A DNA stretch of 64,000 nt. It comes from Sandaracinus amylolyticus (lineage in GTDB: Bacteria > Myxococcota_A > Polyangia > Polyangiales > Sandaracinaceae). A program made the translations under genes and the position numbers. Positions 45,542-54,190 of this stretch are shown here, piece by piece. The stretch is taken from NCBI RefSeq assembly GCF_000737325.1, contig NZ_CP011125.1:5332001-5396000 (forward strand), written 5' to 3'. Under the pieces are notes generated by a model. That model searched no databases and had not been told where the DNA came from. It was given only the letters and a program-made list of their open reading frames with translations. Numbering within the stretch: position 1 is the first letter of the stretch; each line of letters opens with the position of its first letter.

Positions 45542-46429
45542 TCAGGCCCGGAACAGCATCGGCAGGAGCTGGATCCCGAGCCCGGTCGCGACGAAGCGCA
45601 TCTTCCGGTTCGAGGTCAGCTTCGTCATCCAGTCGAAGCGACCGGCGTCGGCGAGCGGCGGCTGCGCGCCGGTCGCGGTGCGCGCGCCGAAGAGCACGCG
45701 CAGGCCGTCGTAGTACGCGTGCTCGAGCGGCTCGCGCACGATCTCGACGTGCGGCAGCGCGCGCTGGAGGCGCTCGATCACGCGCGTCGCCATCACCTCG
45801 CGCTCCGGCGTCGCGCGCACGATCGCGCGCCGTCCGGGCATCGCGCAGCCGAGCGCGGACGACGCGTCGAAGACGCGATCGATGGTGCGCACCGAGCGCT
45901 CGAACGCATCGACCTCGAAGCCGTCGTCGGCGCGCGCGGCGCCCGCCTCGACCATCGCGAACATCCGGAAGTGCGGCGAGAAGCCCGGCTGCTTGGGGTG
46001 CGGCTGGGCACGAACGGTCTGGTGCACGGTGCAGAGGCGCACGTCGGCGCGCGGATCCTTCGCGAGCCGACGCGCGCACTCGAGCGCGAGCACGTTCGTC
46101 GGGTCGCTCACCACCTCGGTCCCGCGCGACGCGCTGATGGTGCGGTCCTGCGAGGTCGGCGCGAGGACCGAGCAGGCGCCGAGCGGCGCGACGGGCGAGA
46201 GCAGCAGCGCCTCGTACTCGTGCGCGACGTCGAGCGCGAGCGCATCGAGCCGGTTCGCGAGCCGCAGGTCGAGCGCGGAGGGCTGCACGAAGCCGTCGCG
46301 CTCGCGCTGCGCGAGGAGATCGCGGGGCGTGCGCCGTGACGCCTGGGCGCGCGCGAGCTCGAGGAGGAACGGCGTCGTCTCGCTGCTTGATGCTGCGAGG
46401 AGATCACGAGGTGCGCGCGGCCCGGACAT
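45542..46429 (-). CDS. Conserved-looking hypothetical protein
   Basis: 295 residues from ATG 46429. It has no signal peptide or membrane segment. A distinctive core reads PLGACSVLAPTSQDRTIS, GTEVVSDPTNVLALECARR, VRLCTVHQTVRAQPHP and FSPHFRMFAMVEAG, with Cys and His in good positions for a ligand site. The build (mixed alpha/beta with a strand-rich centre) has a loose feel of class II synthetase-like proteins, but no motif proves it. It is on the same strand as and upstream of the oxoamine synthase, 240 bp apart, and might form an operon with it. No function is assigned. Confidence 0.6.
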   Translation of the reverse strand: MSGPRAPRDLLAASSSETTPFLLELARAQASRRTPRDLLAQRERDGFVQPSALDLRLANRLDALALDVAHEYEALLLSPVAPLGACSVLAPTSQDRTISASRGTEVVSDPTNVLALECARRLAKDPRADVRLCTVHQTVRAQPHPKQPGFSPHFRMFAMVEAGAARADDGFEVDAFERSVRTIDRVFDASSALGCAMPGRRAIVRATPEREVMATRVIERLQRALPHVEIVREPLEHAYYDGLRVLFGARTATGAQPPLADAGRFDWMTKLTSNRKMRFVATGLGIQLLPMLFRA

Positions 46430-46563
46430 ATGCCCGGAGCATCTCGGCCTCGTCCCCCTCGGCGCAAGCCGCTCGCTCGCATGCGCGCGCTCGGTGGCGA
46501 GGACGCCCGGTGCACGATGCCGAGACGGATCGCCCGCGCGTCCCCAACTCAGATGCACCCCGC

Positions 46564-48756
46564 ATGCGATCCCAGCGCCTCGTCGTCGGACTCCTCGCCG
46601 TCGTGCTCGCCGCCTGCGTAGAGGCTCGCGGCGCCGCGCCGGATGCAGGCTCGACGCCCGCGGTCGACGCGGCCTCGCCGATCGACGCCGCGCCCCACAC
46701 CGACGCCGGCAATCTGGACGACGCCGGCAATCTGGACGACGCCGGCAATCTGGACGACGCCGGCGCGCCCGATCACGACGGCGGCCGCTCCGACGGCGAC
46801 GCCGGCGCGATGAGCGACGCCGCGCCGCCGCCGGCGCCCGAGCTCGTCATCGCGTTCCCCCCGCCGCGCTCGCTGTTCACCGAGGCGACCCTCCGGGTGC
46901 TCGGGCGCGCGGGCGGCGTGGTCGCGGTGCGCGTGAACGGCGTGCTCGCGGAGACGGATGATGCGTTCGCGTCGTGGACCGCGATGGTCACCCTCGCCCC
47001 GGGCGAGAACGACGTCGAGGTGATCGCCGAGGCGGCGGACGGCGCCGTCGTCGCTCGACGGCTCGAGATCGAGCGCCGCGACGGCTCGCTGTTCGAGCTC
47101 GGCGATCTCGCGGGCCCGATCGGCGGCGAGCTCTTCGCGATCTCCGGACACGCGCTCGCCGCGATCGATCCGGTGCGCGGCACGCGCCGCGTCGTCGCGC
47201 GCTGGGACGATGCCTACCTCGACGGGCTCGTGTCCGACGGAACGTCGCTCTACGCGGTCGACTCCGACGCGAACCGCGTCGTCGCGCTCGATCCGGCGAG
47301 CGGCGCGCGGCGCGTGGTGTCGGACGGTGGCGCGCGCCTGTGGTGGGCGCGGGACCTCGCGTTCGATCCCGAGCGCGCGCGGCTCCTCGTGACCGACTAC
47401 TCGCGGCGGCAGGTCCTCGCGATCTCACTGGTCGACGGCGCGCGGAGCGTGCTCGCGCCGCTCGACCCGGCCGGTCCGATCGACGTGCTGCGCGGCCGTG
47501 GAGAAGCGGTCGTCGGCCACGGGGCCGCCGTGTCGACGCTCGATCTCGAGACCGGCGCGGTCACGATCCTGAGCGACGCGACGCACGGCGAGGGTCCGGC
47601 GCTCTCCTGGGTGTACGACCTCGTGCTGCGCGCCGACGACACGCTCGCGCTCACCGGACCGTCGCTCCTGCGCATCGAGACGACGGGCGAGCGTCGCGGT
47701 GACCGCACGTTGATCTCGGGCGCCGGGCGAGGCACCGGGCCGGCGCTCGGCCACGCGGTCTCGGTGCGCGTCGATCCGGCGCGCCCCGGTGTCGTGTGGG
47801 CGCTCGACATCGAGAACGACGCGGTCGTCGAGATCGATCTCGCGACCGGGGATCGGCGGTGGGTGTCGCGCGAGGGGTTCGGTGCCGGTCCGCCGCTCGG
47901 CAGCTACGAGGGCTCGCTGGAGATCGAGGACGGCCGTGCGTTCGTGGTCGAGCCACGACGTGTGATCTCCATCGATCTCGCGACGGGCGAGCGCCACGAA
48001 GTGGCGGTCGCCGACGCCGCGCTCGCGGGGCTGACGGGCGGGGTCCACGTCGACGCAGCGGGCGCCCGGGCGTGGGCGAGCGCCTCGCTGGGCGAGGCGG
48101 GCGCGCTGGTCGACGTCGATCTCGCGAGCGGTGCGCTTCGCGTGGTGTCCGATGGGACGCGGCCCGAGCAGGGCGTCGCGCTCGGTCATCCCAGGGCGCT
48201 GGCGCTCGACCCGACGAGACGCCGCGCGGTGATCTCGAGCGGCAGCGCGCTCGTCGCGGCCGACGTCACGACGGGCGCGCGCACGCTGGTCTCGAGCGGC
48301 GAGCGCGGCGACGGGCCGACGTTCACGACGGCCGCCGACATCGAGATCGCGCGCGACGGCTCGCGGGCGTGGGTCGTCTCGCAGCTCGAGGAGGCGGTGT
48401 TCGAGGTCGATCTCGAGAGCGGGCGACGCCGGGTGATCTCGGGGCCGGACGTCGGCGCGGGTCCGCCGCTCGTGTGGCCGACGGGGCTCGTCCGCGCGGC
48501 GACCGACGACGCGCTCTGGGTCGTGGTGCCGACGTTGCTCGGCGATGCGTGGGGGCTCTATCGCGTGGACCTCGCGACGGGCGAGCGCACGCAGATCTCG
48601 GGCATGGCGGCGGGTGCGGGGCCGAGCGAGTACCGCGCGTCGCGCGTCGCGCACGACGGCGTGGCCGGGCGCGTGTTCGTGACGACGCCGGGCGCGCTGA
48701 ACGCGCTGCTGGCGATCGACACGACGTTCGGGCAGCGGGTGATCGTGTCGAAGTAG
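46564..48756 (+). CDS. Lipoprotein with an NHL/YVTN-type beta-propeller
   Basis: 730 residues. ATG 46564 starts a signal with the lipobox VVLAAC. A long DAG-rich linker contains three exact copies of NLDDAG. Next an Ig-like module ([20 protein letters not shown], then [14 protein letters not shown]) and a propeller of about 10 units with the signature [13 protein letters not shown] / [13 protein letters not shown] / [13 protein letters not shown]. Such repeats occur in SMP-30/NHL-like and YVTN proteins. No catalytic residues were found. It is probably a surface-exposed structural or binding protein. A hexamer array begins 5 bp after the stop. Confidence 0.8.
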   Translation: MRSQRLVVGLLAVVLAACVEARGAAPDAGSTPAVDAASPIDAAPHTDAGNLDDAGNLDDAGNLDDAGAPDHDGGRSDGDAGAMSDAAPPPAPELVIAFPPPRSLFTEATLRVLGRAGGVVAVRVNGVLAETDDAFASWTAMVTLAPGENDVEVIAEAADGAVVARRLEIERRDGSLFELGDLAGPIGGELFAISGHALAAIDPVRGTRRVVARWDDAYLDGLVSDGTSLYAVDSDANRVVALDPASGARRVVSDGGARLWWARDLAFDPERARLLVTDYSRRQVLAISLVDGARSVLAPLDPAGPIDVLRGRGEAVVGHGAAVSTLDLETGAVTILSDATHGEGPALSWVYDLVLRADDTLALTGPSLLRIETTGERRGDRTLISGAGRGTGPALGHAVSVRVDPARPGVVWALDIENDAVVEIDLATGDRRWVSREGFGAGPPLGSYEGSLEIEDGRAFVVEPRRVISIDLATGERHEVAVADAALAGLTGGVHVDAAGARAWASASLGEAGALVDVDLASGALRVVSDGTRPEQGVALGHPRALALDPTRRRAVISSGSALVAADVTTGARTLVSSGERGDGPTFTTAADIEIARDGSRAWVVSQLEEAVFEVDLESGRRRVISGPDVGAGPPLVWPTGLVRAATDDALWVVVPTLLGDAWGLYRVDLATGERTQISGMAAGAGPSEYRASRVAHDGVAGRVFVTTPGALNALLAIDTTFGQRVIVSK
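46711..46764 (+). repeat. Three exact 18-bp tandem copies inside the lipoprotein linker
   Basis: The unit aatctggacgacgccggc starts at 46711, 46729 and 46747 with no differences, coding NLDDAG three times. Exact copies suggest recent expansion by slippage. The frame is kept because the unit is a multiple of three. Confidence 0.9.
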
Positions 48757-48760
48757 AGAG

Positions 48761-48931
48761 GCCGAGTCCGAGGCCGAGGCCGAGGCCGACGCCGACGCCG
48801 ACGCCGAGGCCGAGTCCGACGCCGAGTCCGACGCCGAGTCCGACGCCGAGTCCGACGCCGAGGCCGAGTCCGACGCCGAGTCCGACGCCGAGTCCGACGC
48901 CGAGTCCGACGCCGAGGCCGAGGCCGAGTCC
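48761..48931 (+). repeat. Hexamer array 1, (GCCGAG/TCCGAC)n
   Basis: About 28 units of 6 bp, mixed gccgag, gccgac, tccgac and tccgag, with no other sequence between them. It starts just after the stop of the lipoprotein gene. Together with array 2 (49545-49655), which has the opposite orientation, it flanks the four-helix-bundle gene. The interval 48932-49067 holds no gene that could be supported. Confidence 0.9.
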
Positions 48932-49067
48932 TCGCTGCACGTGAATGAGGGCTCGGATGCGCCGCCGGCGCGCATCGCTCGCGCCGCCGAACTGCGGGCG
49001 TCACGAGCGGTGCGCGCTTCGTCGGCGGAACGTGCGGCCAGGGAGAGAGGGCGCGACTGTGACCCTT

Positions 49068-49142
49068 CCTCCTCGCCGTCTCTCTCCGGAGCACCGGGCT
49101 TCGCCCTCGCGATGCGTGCTCCGGAGAGCGCCAGCGAGGAGG
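49068..49142 (+). promoter_or_regulatory. Hairpin that encloses the ribosome binding site of the four-helix-bundle gene
   Basis: Two stems stack: 49082-49094 with 49116-49128 (13 bp, perfect) and 49068-49076 with 49134-49142 (9 bp, perfect), joined by a 5x5 internal loop. A gggcttcgccc mini-hairpin fills the apex. The outer right arm is gcgaggagg, which contains the Shine-Dalgarno core six bases before ATG 49149. Folding in RNA would hide the site. Confidence 0.7.
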
Positions 49143-49148
49143 GCGAGG

Positions 49149-49499
49149 ATGAGCGGGAACGAAGGTGTGCTCGACGTCGAGGTGGTGGCCGAACGCGCGG
49201 TCGCACGACTGGGCGAGAACGCTGCGCGATTGAGAGCCCGAAGTCGGTGGCTCGCGGATCAGGTGGAGCGCGCAGCGGGGAGTCTGCTGCTCAATCTCGG
49301 AGAGCAACGACACAACACGCGCGGCAATCGACGGCTGCGTCTCGAGACTGCCGCGGGGAGCGCGAGCGAGCTGCGCCGTGCGCTGCGATTCGCGCGTCTG
49401 TATCGCCATCTCGATGCGGCGGTCTGCGAGGAGATCGATGGAGATCTCGACCGCGTGCTCGCAATGCTCTGGCGAATGCGTCAGCGCTGCAGCACGTGA
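49149..49499 (+). CDS. Small four-helix-bundle protein (23S rRNA intervening-sequence / Avd-like)
   Basis: 116 residues, nearly all helix. The signature SLLLNLGEQRHN, followed by LRLETAAGSASELRRALRFA, matches the conserved 'NIAEG...A.GSA.E....L' pattern of the four-helix-bundle family. That family includes proteins in 23S rRNA intervening sequences and the Avd subunit of diversity-generating retroelements. The start is set by gaggaggg before ATG 49149. No reverse transcriptase or rRNA gene is visible here. Inverted hexamer arrays lie on both sides and its ribosome binding site sits in a long hairpin. Function unknown. Confidence 0.75.
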   Translation: MSGNEGVLDVEVVAERAVARLGENAARLRARSRWLADQVERAAGSLLLNLGEQRHNTRGNRRLRLETAAGSASELRRALRFARLYRHLDAAVCEEIDGDLDRVLAMLWRMRQRCST

Positions 49500-49544
49500 C
49501 AGTCGACTCGAGCCCCGGTGGCGTTCGCGCTCGCGGTCGGACCG

Positions 49545-49655
49545 GAGTCGGACTCGGTCTCGAACCCCGACGCGGTCGCGGACGCGGACTCGGCCTCGGC
49601 CTCGGCCTCGGCCTCGGTCTCGGCCTCGGTCTCGGACTCGGTCCCGGTCTCGGCC
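49545..49655 (-). repeat. Hexamer array 2, inverted relative to array 1
   Basis: On the + strand the units are ctcggc, ctcggt and ctcgga, the complements of those in array 1. The purest part is 49588-49654. The left part (49545-49587) is more degenerate. It follows the four-helix-bundle gene stop by 46 bp. Array 1 and array 2 could pair in a transcript and enclose the gene. Confidence 0.8.
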
Positions 49656-49665
49656 CCAACGCTCG

Positions 49666-49703
49666 CGCTCGATTCAGGGCGAGGCGCTCGATTCAGGGCG
49701 AGG
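49666..49703 (+). repeat. 19-bp exact tandem duplication
   Basis: The unit cgctcgattcagggcgagg occurs twice, at 49666-49684 and 49685-49703, between hexamer array 2 and copy 2 of the dispersed repeat. It may mark the boundary or insertion junction of one of these elements. Confidence 0.85.
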
Positions 49704-49724
49704 CGCGAAGCGCGAGCCCGATCC

Positions 49725-50069
49725 ATTCGGCTCCACGATGCCGAAGGCGAGTCGGTCCGCGTGATGGCGCGAGCGCGCGAAGCGCTCTCGCGTCATCACG
49801 CGTTCCCCCACCACACCGCGCTGCGTCGATTCCCCCGCGCGCGGCCGAAGCCTTACCAGCCGGGGCGCGGGGAGGGGGCCCGCGCGCAGTTCCGCAGCGC
49901 CATCCAGCCTCCGCGACACACGCGAATGCGAGCGAGCAAAGCGCGAAGCGCTGCGCGAGCGAGAGCCCCGGCCGTCGACGGTCACGCCCGAAGCAGGTCG
50001 GATCGCGAGGACTGTCCGAGCACGGGCCCCCTCCCCGCGGCCCTCACCGAAGCCCTCCCCCGCGCGGCC
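49725..50069. repeat. Dispersed repeat of about 350 bp, copy 2
   Basis: This is the second copy of the element at 43697-44050, in the same orientation. It ends 3 bp before the stop of the beta-ketoacyl-synthase-like gene, as copy 1 ends 7 bp before the stop of the oxoamine synthase. Both copies are therefore 3' neighbours of minus-strand genes. A shared imperfect hairpin lies near 49763-49798. No protein-coding gene could be supported in 49500-50072. Confidence 0.85.
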
Positions 50070-50072
50070 CCA

Positions 50073-51275
50073 TCAAGCTCGCTTGAGAACCACCGCGCTG
50101 ACGTTCCCGTAGTACCCCACGGCCGTCACGACGACGACGTCACACGAGCCGTCCACGTGCCCGCTCAGCAGAGGCCCCACCGGCGCGTCCGACGAGATCC
50201 ATGCGACCGCCGACGCCATCCCGAGCGCACCCGCCCCCGCGAAGCACTCGCCCCACATCGCCTTCGGCGCCGCGACCGCGACGTCCGGCCCGAGCACCTG
50301 CTCGATCGCGTAGAGCTCCGCGACGTCCCACTTGCGCAGGCCCGAGCAGCTCGCGCACACCGCGTCGACGCTCGAGGGCGGAAGGCCGGCGTCGTCCAGC
50401 GCGAGACGGATCGCGCGCGCCACCGCGACCGGCGACGCGTTCAAGAGGAACGCGCCCTCCGTCGGCGACTCGAACGCCGTGCCGTAGCCCGCGATCAGCG
50501 CGCGCACCTTCGCGCCGCGCGCCTCCGCCTCGGTGCGGCGCTCGACGCACAGGTACGCCGCGCCCTCGCCGAGGTGCATGCCCGCGCTCTCCGCCTGGCC
50601 CGGCGCCCAGTCCTCGTCGCCCTCCGCGAGCGCGTCGAGCTTCTGCATCGCGACGTAGAGCGGCTCGCTCAGGACGTCGCCGCCGCCGACGAGGAACGCG
50701 TCCGCGCGACGATGCGCGAGGTGCGTCTCGCACGTCAGCACCGCGTCGAGCGCGCCGCAATTGCCGTCGACGATCGTGACGTTCGGCGCGCGCAGATCCT
50801 CCCAGATGCTCACGTAGCCCGCGGCCGCGTTGATCACGGTGTTCGGGAAGCGCGCCGGGTTGATGTAGCGAGGATCCTCGAGCTCCGCGACGAGGTTCAG
50901 CTCGGTGATCGAGTCGAGCGATCCGTACGCGGTCGAGCTGCAGATGCCGATCTGATCGGGGCCGAGCTTGCCGACGAACTGGCCGTTCTGCTTGAGCCCC
51001 GCGCTCTCGAGCGCCTGCTTCGCCGCGACGATCAGGTACTTCGTGAGCTTGTCGAAGTTGCGGTGGCCCTTGTCGCCGAGGAACGCGTTCGCGTCGAAGC
51101 CGCGCACCTCCGCCGCTCGGGCGCCCGGGAGCTTCTCCGCGGGCAGCGCGGCGCACGGGCCGCCGAAGGCACGCGCGCGCGCCGCGAGCGGGTCGCCGAG
51201 CGCCGCGAGGAACCCGGCGTGATCGAGCGCGACCGGGGAGACGGTGCCGAGACCCGTGATGGCGAGCGGCTTCAT
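50073..51275 (-). CDS. Beta-ketoacyl-synthase-like protein lacking both catalytic histidines
   Basis: 400 residues with a thiolase-fold KAS layout. It begins KPLAITGLGTVSP. The nucleophile position is Cys173 in VDGNCGALDA, and LGEGAAYLCVE and a GDVLSEPLY loop are present. The first catalytic His region, usually NAHGTGT, reads VCASCSGL; the second, usually GHxxGA, reads WGECFAGAGA with Glu343, while Lys338 is kept. It may still be a thiolase-fold partner subunit or a non-condensing enzyme, as chain-length factors are. ATG 51275 was chosen. It is divergent from the lipoprotein gene at 51358. Two cysteines in VCASCS are a local oddity. Confidence 0.75.
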   Translation of the reverse strand: MKPLAITGLGTVSPVALDHAGFLAALGDPLAARARAFGGPCAALPAEKLPGARAAEVRGFDANAFLGDKGHRNFDKLTKYLIVAAKQALESAGLKQNGQFVGKLGPDQIGICSSTAYGSLDSITELNLVAELEDPRYINPARFPNTVINAAAGYVSIWEDLRAPNVTIVDGNCGALDAVLTCETHLAHRRADAFLVGGGDVLSEPLYVAMQKLDALAEGDEDWAPGQAESAGMHLGEGAAYLCVERRTEAEARGAKVRALIAGYGTAFESPTEGAFLLNASPVAVARAIRLALDDAGLPPSSVDAVCASCSGLRKWDVAELYAIEQVLGPDVAVAAPKAMWGECFAGAGALGMASAVAWISSDAPVGPLLSGHVDGSCDVVVVTAVGYYGNVSAVVLKRA

Positions 51276-51357
51276 GGAGTGCGCGGATACCCGATCGCCC
51301 CCGGCGACGCCACCCTGTACTTGCGGACGCTCGTACTGCGAGGGCAGCATCGATGGG

Positions 51358-52956
51358 ATGCGCCGAGTCGTACCTCCGGGCGCGGTCGCGTTCTGCGTCA
51401 CCGCGCTCGTCGCGTGCAGCACGCCACCCACCCAGCTCGTCGTCGTGGTCGACACCGACCTCTCGCCAGGGGTCGACCTCGACGAAGTGACGGTGACCGT
51501 GACCGGTCCCTCCGGGATGGCCGAGGTCGAGCGCGCGTCGATGGAGGCCGCGACCGACGCGGCGATGCTGCCGCTGACGCTCGGGGTCGCGCCGCACGGC
51601 GACGCGCTCGGGCCGGTGACCGTGCTCGCGGCGGCGCTGCGCGACGGCTCGCCGGTGCTGTCGCGCGAGCATCGGGTGACGCTGGTGCGCGGCGAGACGC
51701 GCGTGCTGACGCTGCACCTCGCGCGCGCGTGCCTCGGACGCGCCGCGTGCCAGGACGGCGAGACCTGCGGCGAGGCGGGCTGCGTCGCGATCGACGTCGA
51801 GGGCGACGCGCTCCCGAGCTGGCAGGGCGCCGCGCCGCGCCTCGACGACGACGCGGGCGTGCCCGACGCGGGCACCGAGACGTGCACCCGCCCGAGCGAC
51901 TGCGACGACGACGACCCCTGCACGACCGACGGCTGCGAGGGCGGCTCGTGCGTGCACGCGCCGGCGGAGGGCGCGTGCGACGACGGCATCTTCTGCAACG
52001 GCCTCGACCGCTGCGAGGACGGGCGCTGCAGCGCGCACGACGGGCCGCCCTGCGTCGGCGCGACGACGTGCGACGAGTCGAGCGATCGCTGCACCGGCTG
52101 CAGCGGCGACACGGACTGCCCGGCGCCCACCGAGGGCGCGTGGAGCGCGTGCGCGTTCGAGACCGACTGCGAGGAGAGCGGCACGCAGACCCGCACGGCG
52201 CGCACGTTCGCGTGCGTCGAGGGCGCGTGCGAGCCCACCGACCGCGACGAGACGCAGGCGTGCTCGCGCACGACGACCGGCCTCGAGTGCGCGGCGGCGA
52301 CGTGCGCGGAGTGGAGCGCGTGCGGCGGCTTCGAAGCCACGTGCGACGAGAGCGGCACGCGGTCGCGCGCGTGCAGCGTGGGCGAGTGCGCGGGCGGCGC
52401 GTGCACGGCGCGCGCGATCACGGAGACCGAGGCCTGCACGCGCGACACCGACGGCAGTGGATGCGGCGACCCGCAGTGCGGCGCGTGGAGCGGGTGCGGC
52501 GACTTCGCGGACACCTGCGACACGAGCGGGACCGAGACGCGCACGTGCCGTCCCGCGCTGTGCGTCGACGGGGCGTGCGGGCTCGGCGCGGAGTACGTCG
52601 AGTCGCGTCCCTGCTCGCGCGCGACCGACGGCGTGTCGTGCGGCGCGCGCGAGTGCCCGCCGCTGTGGGGCGTGTGCAACGGCGCGGGCTGCTCGACGAG
52701 CGGCACGCAGACGCGCACCTGCGACGATCGCGTGTGCGGCGGCGGGGTGTGCGGCCGCGTGCCGGCGGTGGAGAGCCAGGGCTGCTCGCGCGTGACCGAC
52801 GGCCAGGCGTGCGACGACGGGCGCTGGTGCACGGCGGGCGATCGCTGCAGCGCGGGCGTGTGCCGGTCCGGCGCCGACGAGTGCTACGGGAGCTGCACGT
52901 GCACGGTGGGCGGATGCCGGCCGCCGCCGGGCAGCACGATCATCTGCGACGTGTGA
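51358..52956 (+). CDS. Cys-rich lipoprotein with thrombospondin-like repeats
   Basis: 532 residues. ATG 51358 begins a signal with the lipobox VTALVACS. A beta-rich part (TQLVVVVDTDLSPGVDLDEV, core VVVVDTDLSPG) is followed by more than 40 Cys. EGF-like DxCxxGSC units (PCTTDGCEGGSCVH) lead into at least four units WSACxxxxxTCxxSGTxxRxC (for example EWSACGGFEATCDESGTRSR) that resemble thrombospondin type 1 repeats. It probably forms a disulfide-rich extracellular protein. The start of the TPR gene follows after 8 bp, so the two likely share an operon. Confidence 0.8.
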   Translation: MRRVVPPGAVAFCVTALVACSTPPTQLVVVVDTDLSPGVDLDEVTVTVTGPSGMAEVERASMEAATDAAMLPLTLGVAPHGDALGPVTVLAAALRDGSPVLSREHRVTLVRGETRVLTLHLARACLGRAACQDGETCGEAGCVAIDVEGDALPSWQGAAPRLDDDAGVPDAGTETCTRPSDCDDDDPCTTDGCEGGSCVHAPAEGACDDGIFCNGLDRCEDGRCSAHDGPPCVGATTCDESSDRCTGCSGDTDCPAPTEGAWSACAFETDCEESGTQTRTARTFACVEGACEPTDRDETQACSRTTTGLECAAATCAEWSACGGFEATCDESGTRSRACSVGECAGGACTARAITETEACTRDTDGSGCGDPQCGAWSGCGDFADTCDTSGTETRTCRPALCVDGACGLGAEYVESRPCSRATDGVSCGARECPPLWGVCNGAGCSTSGTQTRTCDDRVCGGGVCGRVPAVESQGCSRVTDGQACDDGRWCTAGDRCSAGVCRSGADECYGSCTCTVGGCRPPPGSTIICDV

Positions 52957-52964
52957 GGGCGACG

Positions 52965-53741
52965 ATGCGGACGCTGGCAGCGATCCTCGGAGCACTGATC
53001 ATCGCGCTCGCGGCGCCGGTCGACGCGCAGGGCGGCGGCGACATGGAGCAGGCGCGCGCGCTCTTCCAGGCGGGCCTCGCGGCGGCGCGCGAGGCGCGAT
53101 GGGACGAGGCGCGCGAGGCGTTCGAGCGATCGCTGGCGATCGCGGAGCGGCCGAACACGCTGCTGAACCTGGCGGGCGCGCAGGCGCAGACGGGGCGGCT
53201 GGTGGCGGCGGTGGCGAGCTATCGGCGCTTCCTCGAGCTCGCGACCAGCGGGCGCGAGGCGCGGTATCGATCGCAGGCGGGGGACGCGCTCGCGGCGCTG
53301 GAGCCGCGGATCGCGCGCCTGACGATCGCGACGGCGGGGCTCGAAGACGACGACGAGGTGCAGCTCGACGGCACGACGGTCACGTCGCTCGCCGCGTCGA
53401 TCCCGGTCGATCCGGGCGCGCACGTCGCGCGCATCGTGCGCGACGGAGAAGAAGTCGCGCGCCAGTCGATCGCGCTCGGCGAGGGCGAGGTGCGCACGGT
53501 CGCGCTCGAAGCGCCGCGCGTGGTCGCGCGCGCCGAGCCGGTGGCCGTGGCGGCTCCGTTCGTCGTCGAGCGAGAGGACGAGCGCGACCAGGGCGACGGC
53601 GACACGTGGCTCTGGGTCGGCATCGGCGTCGGCGCCGCGGTCGTGGTGGGCGTGGCGATCGGCGTCGCGGTCGCGGTGACGAGCAGCGAGAGCGGCCCGC
53701 TCTACAGCGGGAACCTCGGCGACGGCATGGCGCGCTTCTGA
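52965..53741 (+). CDS. TPR protein with PEGA-like domain and C-terminal membrane anchor
   Basis: 258 residues. A signal peptide (ILGALIIALAAPVDAQ) precedes two TPR units (ARALFQAGLAAAREARWDEA, TLLNLAGAQAQTGRLVAA). From about 115 there is a PEGA-like beta segment (LTIATAGLEDDDEVQLDGT). One membrane segment (WVGIGVGAAVVVGVAIGVAV) lies near the C-terminus. This order is a common type in myxobacterial genomes, often beside kinase genes, and suggests an envelope sensor or adaptor. It follows the Cys-rich lipoprotein by 8 bp. It converges on the zinc-ribbon gene ending at 53743. Confidence 0.75.
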   Translation: MRTLAAILGALIIALAAPVDAQGGGDMEQARALFQAGLAAAREARWDEAREAFERSLAIAERPNTLLNLAGAQAQTGRLVAAVASYRRFLELATSGREARYRSQAGDALAALEPRIARLTIATAGLEDDDEVQLDGTTVTSLAASIPVDPGAHVARIVRDGEEVARQSIALGEGEVRTVALEAPRVVARAEPVAVAAPFVVEREDERDQGDGDTWLWVGIGVGAAVVVGVAIGVAVAVTSSESGPLYSGNLGDGMARF

Positions 53742-53742
53742 G

Positions 53743-54189
53743 TCACGGCGCGCGCCCGAGCGCGTGCCCGCACACGTAGCAGTGCTCGCGCCATCCCGCG
53801 ACGGGATAGCCGCACTCGGGGCACCGCCGCGTCGCGCGAACGTCGCCCGCGATCGCTTCGCGGATGCCGCGCTCGCGCCCGCTCCACGACTGCGCTGCGC
53901 TCTGGCGCGCAGTCATCACCAAGGGCCTCGCCGGACGGCCGAGCACGATGGCGGGCTTCTCCGACGCGTCGGGCTCCTCGCGTGCGATGCACTGCCCCGC
54001 GAGCGCGCGCTCGACCGTCTCGGCGTCGTCGCGACAGAAGTACACGCGCTCCGAGCACGCGGTGCAGTGACGCACGTCGGGATCGTCGGTGCGCTCGAGC
54101 GCGTCCCACTGCAGCGGACAGCGCACGCGAAAGCTGATCCCACAGCGACGAACGGTTCGTCTGACGCGAAGCGGATCGGCGTCGTTCAT
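53743..54189 (-). CDS. Double zinc-ribbon protein, coupled to the kinase
   Basis: 148 residues. The first CxxC pair is in RHCTACSERVYFC with an upstream Cys in RVRCPLQW; the second is RCPECGYPVAG with HCYVCGHA. Each set can hold a zinc ion. Its ATG at 54189 comes one base after the kinase stop, so it is the second gene of the kinase operon. It may be a substrate or modulator of the kinase. No enzymatic domain could be found. Confidence 0.75.
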   Translation of the reverse strand: MNDADPLRVRRTVRRCGISFRVRCPLQWDALERTDDPDVRHCTACSERVYFCRDDAETVERALAGQCIAREEPDASEKPAIVLGRPARPLVMTARQSAAQSWSGRERGIREAIAGDVRATRRCPECGYPVAGWREHCYVCGHALGRAP

Positions 54190-54190
54190 C

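Noticed and set aside
48761-48931. CRISPR-like or coding array
   Set aside because: A pure 6-bp microsatellite without spacers. Any translation is a dipeptide-like repeat with no start signal.
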